Source: VRUB01 sp046758085 (GTDB lineage: Bacteria; Pseudomonadota; Gammaproteobacteria; Acidiferrobacterales; SPGG2). From it: 27,097 bases of DNA. Numbering within the stretch: position 1 is the stretch's first letter; each line of letters begins with the position of its first letter. The stretch spans positions 1-27,097 of the forward strand of contig JBHHZP010000038.1 in assembly GCA_046758085.1 (NCBI GenBank), given 5' to 3'. The position numbers and the translations under genes are program-made. This document shows, piece by piece, positions 1 to 7,727 of this stretch. The notes beneath the pieces are model-generated. The model saw only the letters and a list, made by a program, of their open reading frames with translations. It did no database searches and had not been told where the DNA came from.

Positions 1-267
1 CGTGGACCTGACGGGGTTCTTTGTAGAGCGTTTATGGTAACCCCGGGTACCGAAACCCTGAAATTTTCAGCCAAAAACGTGCTGAAATTTGTTGACCACT
101 CGGTCTATCCCACCCTGTCAGACAGTATAGACGACCTCAGCCGAATTGCTTGGCCGCACGCAGACCGACCCCGTCGCGCCTGGTGCAGGCGCAACCTTCA
201 GCGCAGGGCGATGGTGCTGACTAGCCGGCTCCGTTATGCGGGGGGATCCCCGGGCCCACCATTAGGG
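1..267. other. Left-edge region without a recognisable gene
   Basis: I see no convincing coding sequence here. The plus-strand open frame crossing it continues as the antisense of the fibronectin-type gene and looks like no family I know. The stretch holds short symmetric elements: CTGAAATTTTCAG at 58-70 (6-bp arms around one base), a second CTGAAATTT about 25 bp later, CTGTCAGACAG at 116-126, and a G/C-rich GGGGATCCCC near 241-250 just beyond the stop of the minus-strand gene. None has a T-run that would make it a clear terminator. Confidence 0.4.
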
Positions 268-693
268 CTAACGCACGGTCTTGCTCTGGACGTTCGAGTG
301 GGTACTTTCGGCACCGGCCACGTTGTAGGCCGTTACCGCAAAGTAGTATCTGAATGGGGGCAGGTTGTTGATCGTGTACTCGTTGACGCCGGGGCCTTTG
401 ACCTCGATGACCCGCTGGAAATACTTCTCCGAGGTGCCGTAATAGATCTTGTAACCCGCCAGATCGCTTAGTTTGGAACCGTCCGTGTTCTGGGTCGGCG
501 GTGTCCATGACAACGTGACGCTACCCCGGACCGTATCGGCGCGTGCCTTGACGGCACGACTGGCGGCTGATTCACCGGTGATTCCGTCGTCACTGCAGGC
601 TGTTTCCACCAGCACAAAAAGGAAAATGATACCGGCACCACTGGCAAGACGCAGGACTTGGCTCCCCCGTGAGTTTCGCGCTCTGTGGATCAC
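268..693 (-). CDS. Exported protein with a single fibronectin type III domain
   Basis: The 141-residue product has a basic N-terminus, a hydrophobic segment at about residues 15-31 and a cysteine at about 33. This suggests export and perhaps lipid attachment, although the residues before the cysteine (ETAC) are not a good lipobox. Residues about 55-141 form one fibronectin type III domain: LSWTPP strand A/B, GYKIYYGTS, and the closing YYFAVTAYNVAGAES strand. Such domains are usually binding modules on secreted or surface proteins, so no enzymatic role is implied. The start is GTG at 693, with no clear ribosome binding site, so the N-terminus is uncertain. It lies downstream of, and on the same strand as, the TPR gene, with about 140 bp between them. 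The partner molecule cannot be inferred. Confidence 0.7.
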   Translation of the reverse strand: MIHRARNSRGSQVLRLASGAGIIFLFVLVETACSDDGITGESAASRAVKARADTVRGSVTLSWTPPTQNTDGSKLSDLAGYKIYYGTSEKYFQRVIEVKGPGVNEYTINNLPPFRYYFAVTAYNVAGAESTHSNVQSKTVR

Positions 694-835
694 CGCCGTA
701 ATTTAACATTGATCGTGTCATCTGGCAGCTGCGGGTTCGCCCCATTAACATCGCACCGTGAGCCGGCTATGGGGCACCTTTGACACCCATACGACTGCGG
801 TTCCCCGCCAGCATCACACCACGGCCCCGACGCGC

Positions 836-2200
836 TCACCCCCCGTGCTGGGCCCGGATCGCCTTCGCGCGCGCCGCCATGCCGGCGGCCTCGGCCGGGC
901 GTTTCATCTCGCTCAACAGCGAGGCGTAACTTTCGAGCTCGATCGCCACATGGAGGTCGCTCCTTCCCAATGTCTTCTCGCAGATCGCCAGCGCACGTTT
1001 GTGCAACAACTCCGCCTTGCGGTTTTTACCGAGCACCCGGTAGAGCCGTGCCAGCACGTCGAGATTGGCGGCCAACCCGGGATGCTCCGGCCCGAGCTGC
1101 TGTTCCTGGATCCGCAGGGTCCACTTATAAAGCGACTTGGCTTTGGCGTGGCGGCCTTCGGCCTGGTAACACGCCGCCAGCCTCTCCAGGCTTCCCACAA
1201 GCTCCGGGTGCTCGGGTCCCAGGTTATGCTTCTGAATCCGCAGTGCCCACTTGTACAACGACTTGGCTTTGGCGTGGCGGCCTTCGGCTTGGTAACACGC
1301 CGCCAGCCTCTCCAGGCTTCCCACAAGCTCCGGGTGCTCGGGTCCCAGCGCTTTTTCCTGGATCCGCACGACCCACTTCAGAAAAGGTTTCATTTCCGCA
1401 TGGTTGTCCTGGCCCGGAAACCGCTCGGCCACGCGGTTCGAGGCCTCGGTCACACCGGGTGCCGCGGGCTCGACATCTGTCATCTCGCCCGGCACGGCTG
1501 CGAGCTGCGCGTTCGCTGTCTCATGGTCCCCGGCATGCGCGAGTACCGTGTGTTCGACCGCCCCATCGGACGATTCGCTTTCGCGGTCTATCCACACCCC
1601 TGTCCCCGCTCCCGGCTCCGCGCCCCAGAGCGTGTCGATCTGATACAGCCGTGAGCCGTCCGCGGCTTCGTAGGTCTTGAGCTCGAGCACGGAGAAGTCC
1701 GCATTGATCTTGGCGAGCACGCGGTAAAGCTCTTCCCGCGCCTCATCGACCACGACGAGGCCGCGAAAGCCCCCGTGCACGGCGTGGTCGAGGTACTCAT
1801 TGAGGGTGCCGTTGGCCGCGGCCTGGCACGCGGCCTGCAGGCGGGCAAGTCCCTCGGTGTCCTGTGCGATTTGATTGCGCAGGTAATCGCCAATGGCGCT
1901 TTGGTGCTCATCGAAGCCGGCGACGAACTGAAACAGTTCCACCGCCAGCTGCGCGAACGGAGCGTGGCGGGCGCCGGTGACCTTGAGCACGAAGAGCTTG
2001 GGCGCCACGGCCTCGCTCAGATCGAGCACATAGCCGCTGGGGATGGTGACCAGCTCCCCCCTGGCCAGGCCCGTCTTAACGTTGACGTAAATCGCCTTGG
2101 GCCCAAACATCTGATTGGCCACGATGCTGACACCCCCCTGCAGATCGGATTCCGTGGTGTGGCTAACCGAGCGGTGGAGCTTGTTGAACTTGTCGGCCAT
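836..2200 (-). CDS. Nuclease-like N-terminal domain fused to kinesin-light-chain-type TPR repeats
   Basis: This 454-residue protein has two parts. Residues about 1-195 resemble, from memory, a bacterial domain family with a PD-(D/E)XK nuclease-like fold, whose members typically read IPDGY...LDL, then a strand with acidic residues (like VENEL), and later a strand like ALVIVDEA. Here the equivalents are IPSGYVLDL (Ser55), FVLKVTG (residues 71-76) and LVVVDEA (148-154), so the acidic positions look lost. Residues about 196-265 are a low-complexity linker. Residues about 266-450 are four TPR units of 42 residues with the GPEHPEL...LA.CY.AEGRHAKAKSLYKW.LRIQ pattern. These are protein-protein interaction scaffolds. 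There is no signal peptide, so it is probably cytoplasmic. The family match is my recollection and needs a profile search. A TPR paralogue lies immediately upstream on the same strand. Confidence 0.7.
   Translation of the reverse strand: MADKFNKLHRSVSHTTESDLQGGVSIVANQMFGPKAIYVNVKTGLARGELVTIPSGYVLDLSEAVAPKLFVLKVTGARHAPFAQLAVELFQFVAGFDEHQSAIGDYLRNQIAQDTEGLARLQAACQAAANGTLNEYLDHAVHGGFRGLVVVDEAREELYRVLAKINADFSVLELKTYEAADGSRLYQIDTLWGAEPGAGTGVWIDRESESSDGAVEHTVLAHAGDHETANAQLAAVPGEMTDVEPAAPGVTEASNRVAERFPGQDNHAEMKPFLKWVVRIQEKALGPEHPELVGSLERLAACYQAEGRHAKAKSLYKWALRIQKHNLGPEHPELVGSLERLAACYQAEGRHAKAKSLYKWTLRIQEQQLGPEHPGLAANLDVLARLYRVLGKNRKAELLHKRALAICEKTLGRSDLHVAIELESYASLLSEMKRPAEAAGMAARAKAIRAQHGG
1135..1348. 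repeat. 126-bp tandem duplication inside the TPR array
   Basis: Positions 1135-1222 and 1261-1348 (88 bp each) differ at a single base (1162 versus 1288), with a 126-bp period that equals exactly one 42-residue TPR unit. The neighbouring units of the same gene are much more diverged. This indicates a recent in-frame duplication or gene conversion of one repeat. Confidence 0.9.
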
Positions 2201-2274
2201 ACGCGGTGCTCGTCCGTTCTACCCGCGTCCGCGGGAGCAACCCGTGTTCGCTCAGCTTTGAGTGCGGGCCTACG

Positions 2275-2302
2275 ATCTTATGATCAATCCGGAAAAAATC
2301 AA
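2275..2302 (-). promoter_or_regulatory. Weak candidate promoter for the nuclease-like/TPR gene
   Basis: On the minus strand a TTGATT hexamer (2302-2297) is followed after 16 bases by TAAGAT (2280-2275), each four of six to the sigma-70 consensus, in an A/T-rich patch. Transcription would start about 65-70 bases before the start codon at 2200. The leader would include a short perfect stem at 2222-2235 (CCCGCG, two-base loop, CGCGGG). This rests only on motif similarity. Confidence 0.25.
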
Positions 2303-2404
2303 AATCAGCCGAAAAACAGCAGCTTATAACAAAGAAGCGCGGGGCCACGTATCAAATGTTTGAACGCGAGTCGGACCGATGCGGGCGATTTTAGCTGCGC
2401 CGGG

Positions 2405-3451
2405 CTACTTTGTTTGCCGAGCACGAATTACCTTGGCGCGTGCGATCATGTTCGCGGCCTCCGGCCGACGCTTCATATCGATCAATAGATGGGCGTAATT
2501 TTCCAATGCGTTGGCGACATGCGGGTGGTTCTTCCCCAGGGTCTCCTCCCAGATGCGCAGCGCACGCTGGTACAGGGGCTCGGCCTTGAAGTGCTGGCCC
2601 AGTCCGCGGTAGAGCTGGGCCAGGTTGTTGAGGCTGGTGGCGACGCGCGGATGCGTGGGCCCGAGTGTCTGCTCGCGGATCTTCAGTGCCCGCTTGAACA
2701 GGGATTTGGCCTTGGCATGCATCCCCTCGGCACGGTACACCAGCGCCAGATTATTGAGCGTGGTGGCGACGCGCGGGTGCTTTGACCCCAGCGCCTGTTT
2801 CCGAATCGCGAGCGCCCGCTTCAGAAGCGGCTTGGCCTTGGCGTGCTCGCTTTCGGCACGGTATATCAGCGCCAGGTTACTGAGCGTTGTGCCTAGGTCG
2901 GAATGGTCAGGACCCAGAACCCGTTCTTGCATGCTCAAGGCACGTTTGAGCAAGGGCTTGGCGTCGCCCGCCCGGCCCTGGGCCCGGTAGAGCTCGGCCA
3001 GAGTGCTCAGGCTGTTGGCGACGTCCGGATGGGTTGGACCGAGGACTCGTTCCCGCAGGTCCAGCGCGCGTTGGCTGAGCGATACGGCGTCGTCGTAGCT
3101 GCCTAGGGCACGGTAGGTTTCTGCCAAGCTGTTGAGCGTGGTGACGACGCGCCGGTCATCCGCCCCGAAGGCCTCGGCGAGCTTGAGCGCCGCGAGTAAG
3201 CGCTTTTCGGCATCAGCGTAATCCCGACGCTCATAAGCCGCCATCCCCGCTTGTAAGCAAGCGTCCCAGGTGGAGCTCTCTGTGCGGCCGCGGAACAGCC
3301 GTTTGAATCCAGCCAGTTGCATGGGGTTCGCGCAAGCGATTGATCGATGGGTGCCCATGAGTTGCGAGTAACTGAAAAAATAGCAAAAAACACGCCAATT
3401 GGTTGGCCGGCTGGGGCTAATTAAATTCATTATGGGCATCGCCCGGGACAC
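2405..3451 (-). CDS. Kinesin-light-chain-type TPR protein
   Basis: The protein is almost entirely TPR: about seven units of 42 residues from roughly residue 62 to 345, with the recurring LGPTHP.VA.SLN.LA.LYRA.G....A..L..RAL.IRE core. It should be a cytoplasmic or peripheral interaction scaffold, and no enzymatic domain is visible. The interval given is the longest frame (GTG at 3451). The first 43 residues look unlike protein, and ATG codons at 3358 or 3322 are more likely starts, though none has a good ribosome binding site. The C-terminal 35 residues (LENYAHLL.DMKRRPEAANM.ARAK.IRA) closely match the tail of the downstream TPR gene, so the two are paralogous at least in that half. About 200 bp separates them, so they may or may not share a transcript. 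Confidence 0.75.
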   Translation of the reverse strand: MSRAMPIMNLISPSRPTNWRVFCYFFSYSQLMGTHRSIACANPMQLAGFKRLFRGRTESSTWDACLQAGMAAYERRDYADAEKRLLAALKLAEAFGADDRRVVTTLNSLAETYRALGSYDDAVSLSQRALDLRERVLGPTHPDVANSLSTLAELYRAQGRAGDAKPLLKRALSMQERVLGPDHSDLGTTLSNLALIYRAESEHAKAKPLLKRALAIRKQALGSKHPRVATTLNNLALVYRAEGMHAKAKSLFKRALKIREQTLGPTHPRVATSLNNLAQLYRGLGQHFKAEPLYQRALRIWEETLGKNHPHVANALENYAHLLIDMKRRPEAANMIARAKVIRARQTK

Positions 3452-3799
3452 CCGCGCATTGACGGGGCCCAGATCGCCGAAGCGATAGGCTCGCAGGAGA
3501 AAGACGTCATAACCGTCGTGTAAGACCGCTCGACGCCAGGATGTACAGCCCGCGGGGCGCGCTCCGGCGGTGGGAAAAAGGGTATCATTACCGGCCCCCG
3601 TTGCCGTGATCGTGAGGGCTGCGTACCCGCACTGCCAGCGGGCCGAGGGCGGCGATCTCGGGGCTCCAGAGGAAATGACGAACCGTGTTAAGTTGTGCCG
3701 CTAACAGGTCTTCGCTGCACGGGCGCATGGTAGCTGCTTTGTTGATTTTCCTATGCGATTGATTTCACCAGCATGTCGAATCGACAACCAGGACGCAAC
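3452..3799. other. Divergent intergenic region
   Basis: This spacer lies between the TPR gene (leftward) and the phospholipase D gene (rightward). No open frame with recognisable protein content is present, and I found no convincing sigma-70 promoter pair on either strand. It should hold the control elements for both genes. An AGGA at 3792-3795, 6 bases before the ATG at 3800, is the likely ribosome binding site of the rightward gene. Confidence 0.4.
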
Positions 3800-5224
3800 A
3801 TGACCCGCATACGGTGGGGAACGTCCCTCCGGCGAGCCACGATCAGTTTTTCGCTTGTGGTCCAGAGCATCGTTGCGGTGATGTCGTTTTCGACCACCGC
3901 TGCGGCCGACGTGTTCCGCATCATGGATTCGGGCCAGGAGGCGGCACAGATACGGGTGGATATGATTCAGCAGGCGCGCGCGGAGATCCTGCTCGCGGTA
4001 CATCGAGCTTCCGACGACAAGCTCGTGTTGAGCTATCTTGCGCTGCTGCGAGCGGCGGCACGCCGCGGGGTGAAAGTACGGTTTCTCATCGACGGGGCCT
4101 TTAACGAGTTATCAAAACCCCTACAGGCGCATCTGCTGCGCGAGGGCATCGAAATCAAGGAGTATCACCCTATCCGTTTGACGAAGCTGCGCGGGATCAC
4201 GCAGCGATATCACGACAAAGTAATTATTGTTGACCGGGAGAGGATGTTGATTGGCGGCAGAAATCTCGAGTATCCCTTTTTCGGTTCAACCAAGAAAAGC
4301 TATGTGAAAAAAGCCTATGTGGATCGTGACGCCTATGTTGAGGGCCGTACACTCGAGCCTGCGCATGGTTACTTCATGCGGCTTTGGCAAAGCGAGAAGG
4401 TCGTCCCCGTGGCCCTTGGCTCATATGATCCGGGCACCGCACGCCAAGACTGTGATGATGCCGTGGATGATACCTCTTATGAGCGTTGCATCGAACTGCG
4501 TCCGCGAACGTTGTGTCAGATCAGGAAAGCCGAGACGGTGTTGGACCGGCACTGGTCAGCGCTTGACAGCGGAGGGCTCATACACCGAAACCCCAACATT
4601 GACTGGTCCGCCGGCCAGCGGGATATCGCAGACGTACGCTTCTTCCATGATCCAGTAGGGCGCAAGGGAATCGACCCTGGGACCTTCGAGGCCTTTCTTG
4701 ACTACGTCGATTCAGCCAAAGCGTCCATCACCATTGAGTCGCCTTACTTTATTCTGTCGAAGAACTCCAGCAAGGCTCTGGCTCGGGCGATCGAGCGCGG
4801 CGTCAAGGTGCGTGTGCTAACGAACTCACTGGCGTCCACACAGAATCTGTTCGCACAAGGCGGTTACGAAGGCAAGAAAGCGAAGCTGGTGCAGATGGGT
4901 ATAGAAATCTGGGAATACAAGGGACCGAAGATGCTGCATGCGAAATCCGTCGTAATCGATGACGAGATAGCCATCATCGGTAATTTTAATATCGACCCGC
5001 GCTCGGAGTTCTTGAACACAGAGCTGGCAGTGGCTGCCCACGACGCCACCGTTGCGCGCGAGTTGCGTTTGTCCATGGATGCGCATCTTACCAACGCCTG
5101 GGCGATAGGACGTGACGGAATGGCCGAGGGAGAAAGCCGCCGTTTCCCCAATGTATCAACAGGCAAGATTATCAAGCTGCGCTTTTTCCAAATGATTGCT
5201 CCACTGGTGAAGAAGCAGCTCTAG
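3800..5224 (+). CDS. Exported phospholipase D family protein (two HKD motifs)
   Basis: The product (474 residues) belongs to the PLD superfamily, which hydrolyses or transfers phosphodiester head groups of lipids, and in some members cuts nucleic acid. Both catalytic HxKxxxxD motifs are intact: YHDKVIIVD (His138, Lys140, Asp145) and LHAKSVVID (His380, Lys382, Asp387), each followed by the usual GG.RN / GNFNID segment. The N-terminus (TRIRWGTSLRR, a hydrophobic core, then TTAAA-D) is a signal peptide, so the enzyme probably acts in the periplasm or outside. Between the motifs a segment with three cysteines (about 218, 230, 239) fits an oxidising compartment. I chose ATG 3800 over 3773 because it has AGGA 6 bases upstream and puts the basic region first. 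The closest functional class (cardiolipin synthase-like or another phosphatidyl transferase) cannot be decided from sequence alone. Confidence 0.85.
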   Translation: MTRIRWGTSLRRATISFSLVVQSIVAVMSFSTTAAADVFRIMDSGQEAAQIRVDMIQQARAEILLAVHRASDDKLVLSYLALLRAAARRGVKVRFLIDGAFNELSKPLQAHLLREGIEIKEYHPIRLTKLRGITQRYHDKVIIVDRERMLIGGRNLEYPFFGSTKKSYVKKAYVDRDAYVEGRTLEPAHGYFMRLWQSEKVVPVALGSYDPGTARQDCDDAVDDTSYERCIELRPRTLCQIRKAETVLDRHWSALDSGGLIHRNPNIDWSAGQRDIADVRFFHDPVGRKGIDPGTFEAFLDYVDSAKASITIESPYFILSKNSSKALARAIERGVKVRVLTNSLASTQNLFAQGGYEGKKAKLVQMGIEIWEYKGPKMLHAKSVVIDDEIAIIGNFNIDPRSEFLNTELAVAAHDATVARELRLSMDAHLTNAWAIGRDGMAEGESRRFPNVSTGKIIKLRFFQMIAPLVKKQL

Positions 5225-5257
5225 CAGGCGCCGGAAAACTGTTTTCAACGGCCTGCT
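5223..5257 (+). terminator. Stem-loop after the phospholipase D gene
   Basis: Starting inside the stop codon, AGCAGGC (5223-5229) pairs with GCCTGCT (5251-5257). An inner GAAAAC/GTTTTC stem around a single T sits near 5234-5246, with a small bulge between the stems. The position fits a transcription terminator, but no T-run follows, so it may be a 3' end stabiliser instead. Confidence 0.45.
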
Positions 5258-5756
5258 AAAGTGGGCGCAGGGGTGTACCACACACCGCTTCCGTCGGCGC
5301 GGGCCGCAGGTACACCCTATGCCGGTTCACGATGCCGGCCTCCTGCGGCACACCCGGGCAGCCCTGCGGCGGTGCAAATCCGAAATCGACCCAATGTCTG
5401 CATGTCATCGGTAAGCGATCTGTAACCCATATGCAAGTACCGTTGTGGCAACTTTTAAGCTATGAACCGCAGACGAACTGAGTGACCACACGACAGTTCC
5501 GGCTAACCACATACGCGCCGTAATTTGCGGTAAAGATGACCGCGACGCGAACGCGGCCCTGCATCTGCTATACTGGCGGCCCGTGCTGGAACTCGTTCAC
5601 TGCGCGAGCGTGGGCCGTTGTTCGAAGCGGGTGCTCGCAGGTGGTGCGACGGTCGATGCTGGCCCGCGGCCCTAGATAAAACCGATAAGGACAATCAACG
5701 CTACAATGACCCCGACCTTCCTTCGAGTTGTGAGCTTTGGAGAATCCGGGCAACTG
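5258..5756. other. Structured intergenic region upstream of the TRAP operon
   Basis: About 500 bp without a recognisable gene. It contains a long-range inverted repeat, GGGTGTACC at 5271-5279 and GGTACACCC at 5309-5317 (9 bp perfect), then G/C-rich stretches with two copies of CCTGCGGC about 30 bp apart, and CCGCG/CGCGG arms near 5540-5556. These could be parts of a structured RNA leader or operators. I do not recognise a known riboswitch class. Confidence 0.4.
5566..5574 (+). promoter_or_regulatory. Candidate extended -10 promoter for the TRAP operon
   Basis: TGCTATACT matches an extended -10 element (TGn followed by TATACT, five of six to consensus), with no clear -35 box, as is common for extended -10 promoters. 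A transcript from about 5581 would carry a leader of roughly 175 bases before the TatT start at 5757. Confidence 0.35.
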
Positions 5757-6674
5757 ATGCCGCGTCTCTCCTCGTTCGCAACCGTGGTCTGTGTGATATT
5801 GGTCCTGTCTCTGGCTGCCGGGTGCTCGGTAAGAAAGTTTGCAGCCAGGCGTGTGGGCAACGTCTTGGCGGAGGGGGGTAGCGTATACGCCTCAGACGAT
5901 GACCCGGCACTGGTGAGTGCGGCCCTGCCGTTCGGCCTAAAGACCATGGAAGGTCTGCTCGTCGAGGTACCCAAACATCGCAGTTTACTTATCGCCACAG
6001 CCAGCGGGTTTACGCAATATGCCTACGCGTTCGTCGACTTGCCGGCGTTCGAGCTGGAGGAAACACAGCCTCGGCGCTCACGCGAGCTGCGCCTGCGCGC
6101 GAAGAAGCTGTATCTACGGGGGCGTAACTATGGGATAAGGGCATTGGAGTTGCGCGAGCCCGGCTTTCCGGACAAGCTCAGACAAGACTCGCAATCAGCG
6201 CTTGCAGTGTTCAAGGCGGAGAACGTCCCGGAACTTTACTGGACGGCGGTTTCATGGAGCGCTGCGATCGCGACCGACAAACAGGACATGGATCTGCTTG
6301 CTGATCTTGACTTGATAGCGCCAATGATGGACCGCTGTCTGGAGCTGGACGAGGATTTTGATCGAGGCGCCATTCATGATTTTCTGATTACTTTCCACGG
6401 CAGCCGCTCTGCCGCCCAGGGCGGCAGCGTGGAGAAGGCGCGGGAACACTTTAAACGTGCCATGGAGCTGGCGAGTGGCAACAAGGTTGGACCACTGGTC
6501 TCCTTGGCGGAGTCAGTATCGGTGCGTCTGCAGAACCGGGAGGAGTTCGTGACGCTGCTGCGCCAAGCGTTGGCATTCGATGTCAACACGGCCCCCGAGC
6601 ATCGCCTGGCTAACCTGATCGCACAGCGACGGGCCACGGTGCTGCTGTCACGTATTGATGACTTCTTTATTTGA
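5757..6674 (+). CDS. tatT: TRAP transporter-associated TPR lipoprotein (TatT-like)
   Basis: This 305-residue lipoprotein looks like the TRAP transporter T-component family. Such proteins (TatT in Treponema pallidum) trimerise in the periplasm and pair with the solute-binding protein of a TRAP transporter. The signal peptide is short, and LAAGC gives a good lipobox with Cys23. The mature part has the family's all-helical pattern, with GLKTMEGLLVEVP..RSLLIATASGFTQYAYAF, LRLRAKKLYLRGRNYGIRALE, and an ENVPELYWTAVSWSAAI segment, ending in TPR-like helices (VEKAREHFKRAMELASG). I chose ATG 5757 because it begins the signal peptide directly. A frame from 5706 would add 17 unlikely residues. A solute-binding protein gene starts 10 bp after the stop and the permease follows, so the three genes form one operon. 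Confidence 0.85.
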   Translation: MPRLSSFATVVCVILVLSLAAGCSVRKFAARRVGNVLAEGGSVYASDDDPALVSAALPFGLKTMEGLLVEVPKHRSLLIATASGFTQYAYAFVDLPAFELEETQPRRSRELRLRAKKLYLRGRNYGIRALELREPGFPDKLRQDSQSALAVFKAENVPELYWTAVSWSAAIATDKQDMDLLADLDLIAPMMDRCLELDEDFDRGAIHDFLITFHGSRSAAQGGSVEKAREHFKRAMELASGNKVGPLVSLAESVSVRLQNREEFVTLLRQALAFDVNTAPEHRLANLIAQRRATVLLSRIDDFFI

Positions 6675-6684
6675 GGGGTAACGC

Positions 6685-7716
6685 ATGAAACTCGGACGGA
6701 TCATTCTAGCGGCAGTCTGCACCGCCTTGTTCTCCTACGGGGCAAGCGCGCAGGCCATCGTTGTCAAGCTGGCCACCGTAGCGCCCAAGGATTCCACGTG
6801 GTACGAGTATTTGATTGACCTGAAAGAAAAGTGGGCGCAGGCATCAGGCGGCAAAGTGAAGCTTAAGATCTATGCCGGCACGCTGGGTGATGAAAACGAT
6901 ATCCTGCGCCGGATGCGCATCGGTCAGCTCAATGCCGCCACTGTCAGCACCGCAGGGCTCGGCCACATCGATGAGGCTGCCAATGCGCTACACATACCCT
7001 TAGCCTTTTCTTCCTACGCTGAGCTGGAATACGTGCAGACGCACATTGCGGAGTCGGTAGAGAAAGCACTTCGAAAAAAAGGCGTCGTCGTGCTTAACTG
7101 GGGCGATGCTGGGTGGGTGCGGTTCTTCACCAAGTCGCCGGTGCGAACGCCGGACGATCTGAGAAAGCTCAAGCTGTTCGTGTGGTCGGCCGGCCAGTCG
7201 ACCGCTGCCGAGGAGCTGTGGAAGCAGTTAGGATTCAAACCCGTGCCGCTGTCCTCGGTCGATATTCTCCCCGCACTGCAGACCGGGATGATCAGCGCCT
7301 ACCAAGCCCCGCCGCTGGCAGCGTTGGCAAACCAATGGTTCGCCTTTTCCGGCTGGATGACAGACATGAGATGGGCGCCACTGACCGGCGCGACCATTAT
7401 CAGTGTCAAGACTTGGTCAAAGATCCCTGCTGAGCTGCGTCCGACGCTCGCGAGCCTGGCTCGCGAGGCCGGAGTTCGGCTGCGCGACCAGGTGCGCCAG
7501 CTCGAGGCGCACGCAATCAAAGCCATGACCAAGCGCGGGCTGCATGTGGTCGAGATCCCACCCGCCGCCATGAAGCAATGGGAGCAGCTAGCACTGTCTT
7601 CTTACGCGCGCATTCGCGGCACGTTCGTTCCTGCGGAGTACTTCGACCGGGTGCTGCAACTGCGCGATGAGTACCGCGAGTTGAAAGTCGGCGCAGAAAA
7701 AGCGAGCCCTGGATAA
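6685..7716 (+). CDS. dctP: TRAP transporter periplasmic solute-binding protein (DctP/TatP family)
   Basis: The 343-residue protein has a signal peptide (cleavage near GASA-QA, residue 22-23) and a DctP-type binding fold: VVKLATVAPKDSTWYEYL at the N-terminus, VKLKIYAGTLGDENDILRRMRIGQLNA, GVVVLNWGDAGWVRFFTK, and the closing helix region with LPALQTGMISAYQAPP. It would capture a ligand in the periplasm and hand it to the membrane subunit. In classical DctP proteins an Arg in the segment like GLKIRV binds the substrate carboxylate. The matching stretch here reads KLKLFVW, placing Phe165 at that position, so the ligand may not be a simple carboxylate. AGGGG lies about 6 bases before the ATG. It sits between the TatT-like gene and the fused permease. 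The ligand is unknown. Confidence 0.9.
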   Translation: MKLGRIILAAVCTALFSYGASAQAIVVKLATVAPKDSTWYEYLIDLKEKWAQASGGKVKLKIYAGTLGDENDILRRMRIGQLNAATVSTAGLGHIDEAANALHIPLAFSSYAELEYVQTHIAESVEKALRKKGVVVLNWGDAGWVRFFTKSPVRTPDDLRKLKLFVWSAGQSTAAEELWKQLGFKPVPLSSVDILPALQTGMISAYQAPPLAALANQWFAFSGWMTDMRWAPLTGATIISVKTWSKIPAELRPTLASLAREAGVRLRDQVRQLEAHAIKAMTKRGLHVVEIPPAAMKQWEQLALSSYARIRGTFVPAEYFDRVLQLRDEYRELKVGAEKASPG

Positions 7717-7727
7717 GACCGCATCGC

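Noticed and set aside
116..126. CTGTCAGACAG as a LexA-type operator
   Set aside because: The spacing between CTGT and ACAG is too short for the LexA box (CTGT-N8-ACAG).
34..471. Plus-strand open frame at the left edge
   Set aside because: Its second half is the exact antisense of the fibronectin-type gene, and the first half resembles no protein.
758..1654. Long plus-strand open frame with internal repeats
   Set aside because: It is the complement of the TPR gene. Its apparent repeats come from the TPR duplication on the other strand.
836..5224. A defence island formed by the nuclease-like TPR protein, the second TPR protein and the PLD enzyme
   Set aside because: The PLD protein has a signal peptide and is divergent, the nuclease-like domain lacks acidic residues, and no other defence-type gene is near, so the evidence is too thin to claim a system.
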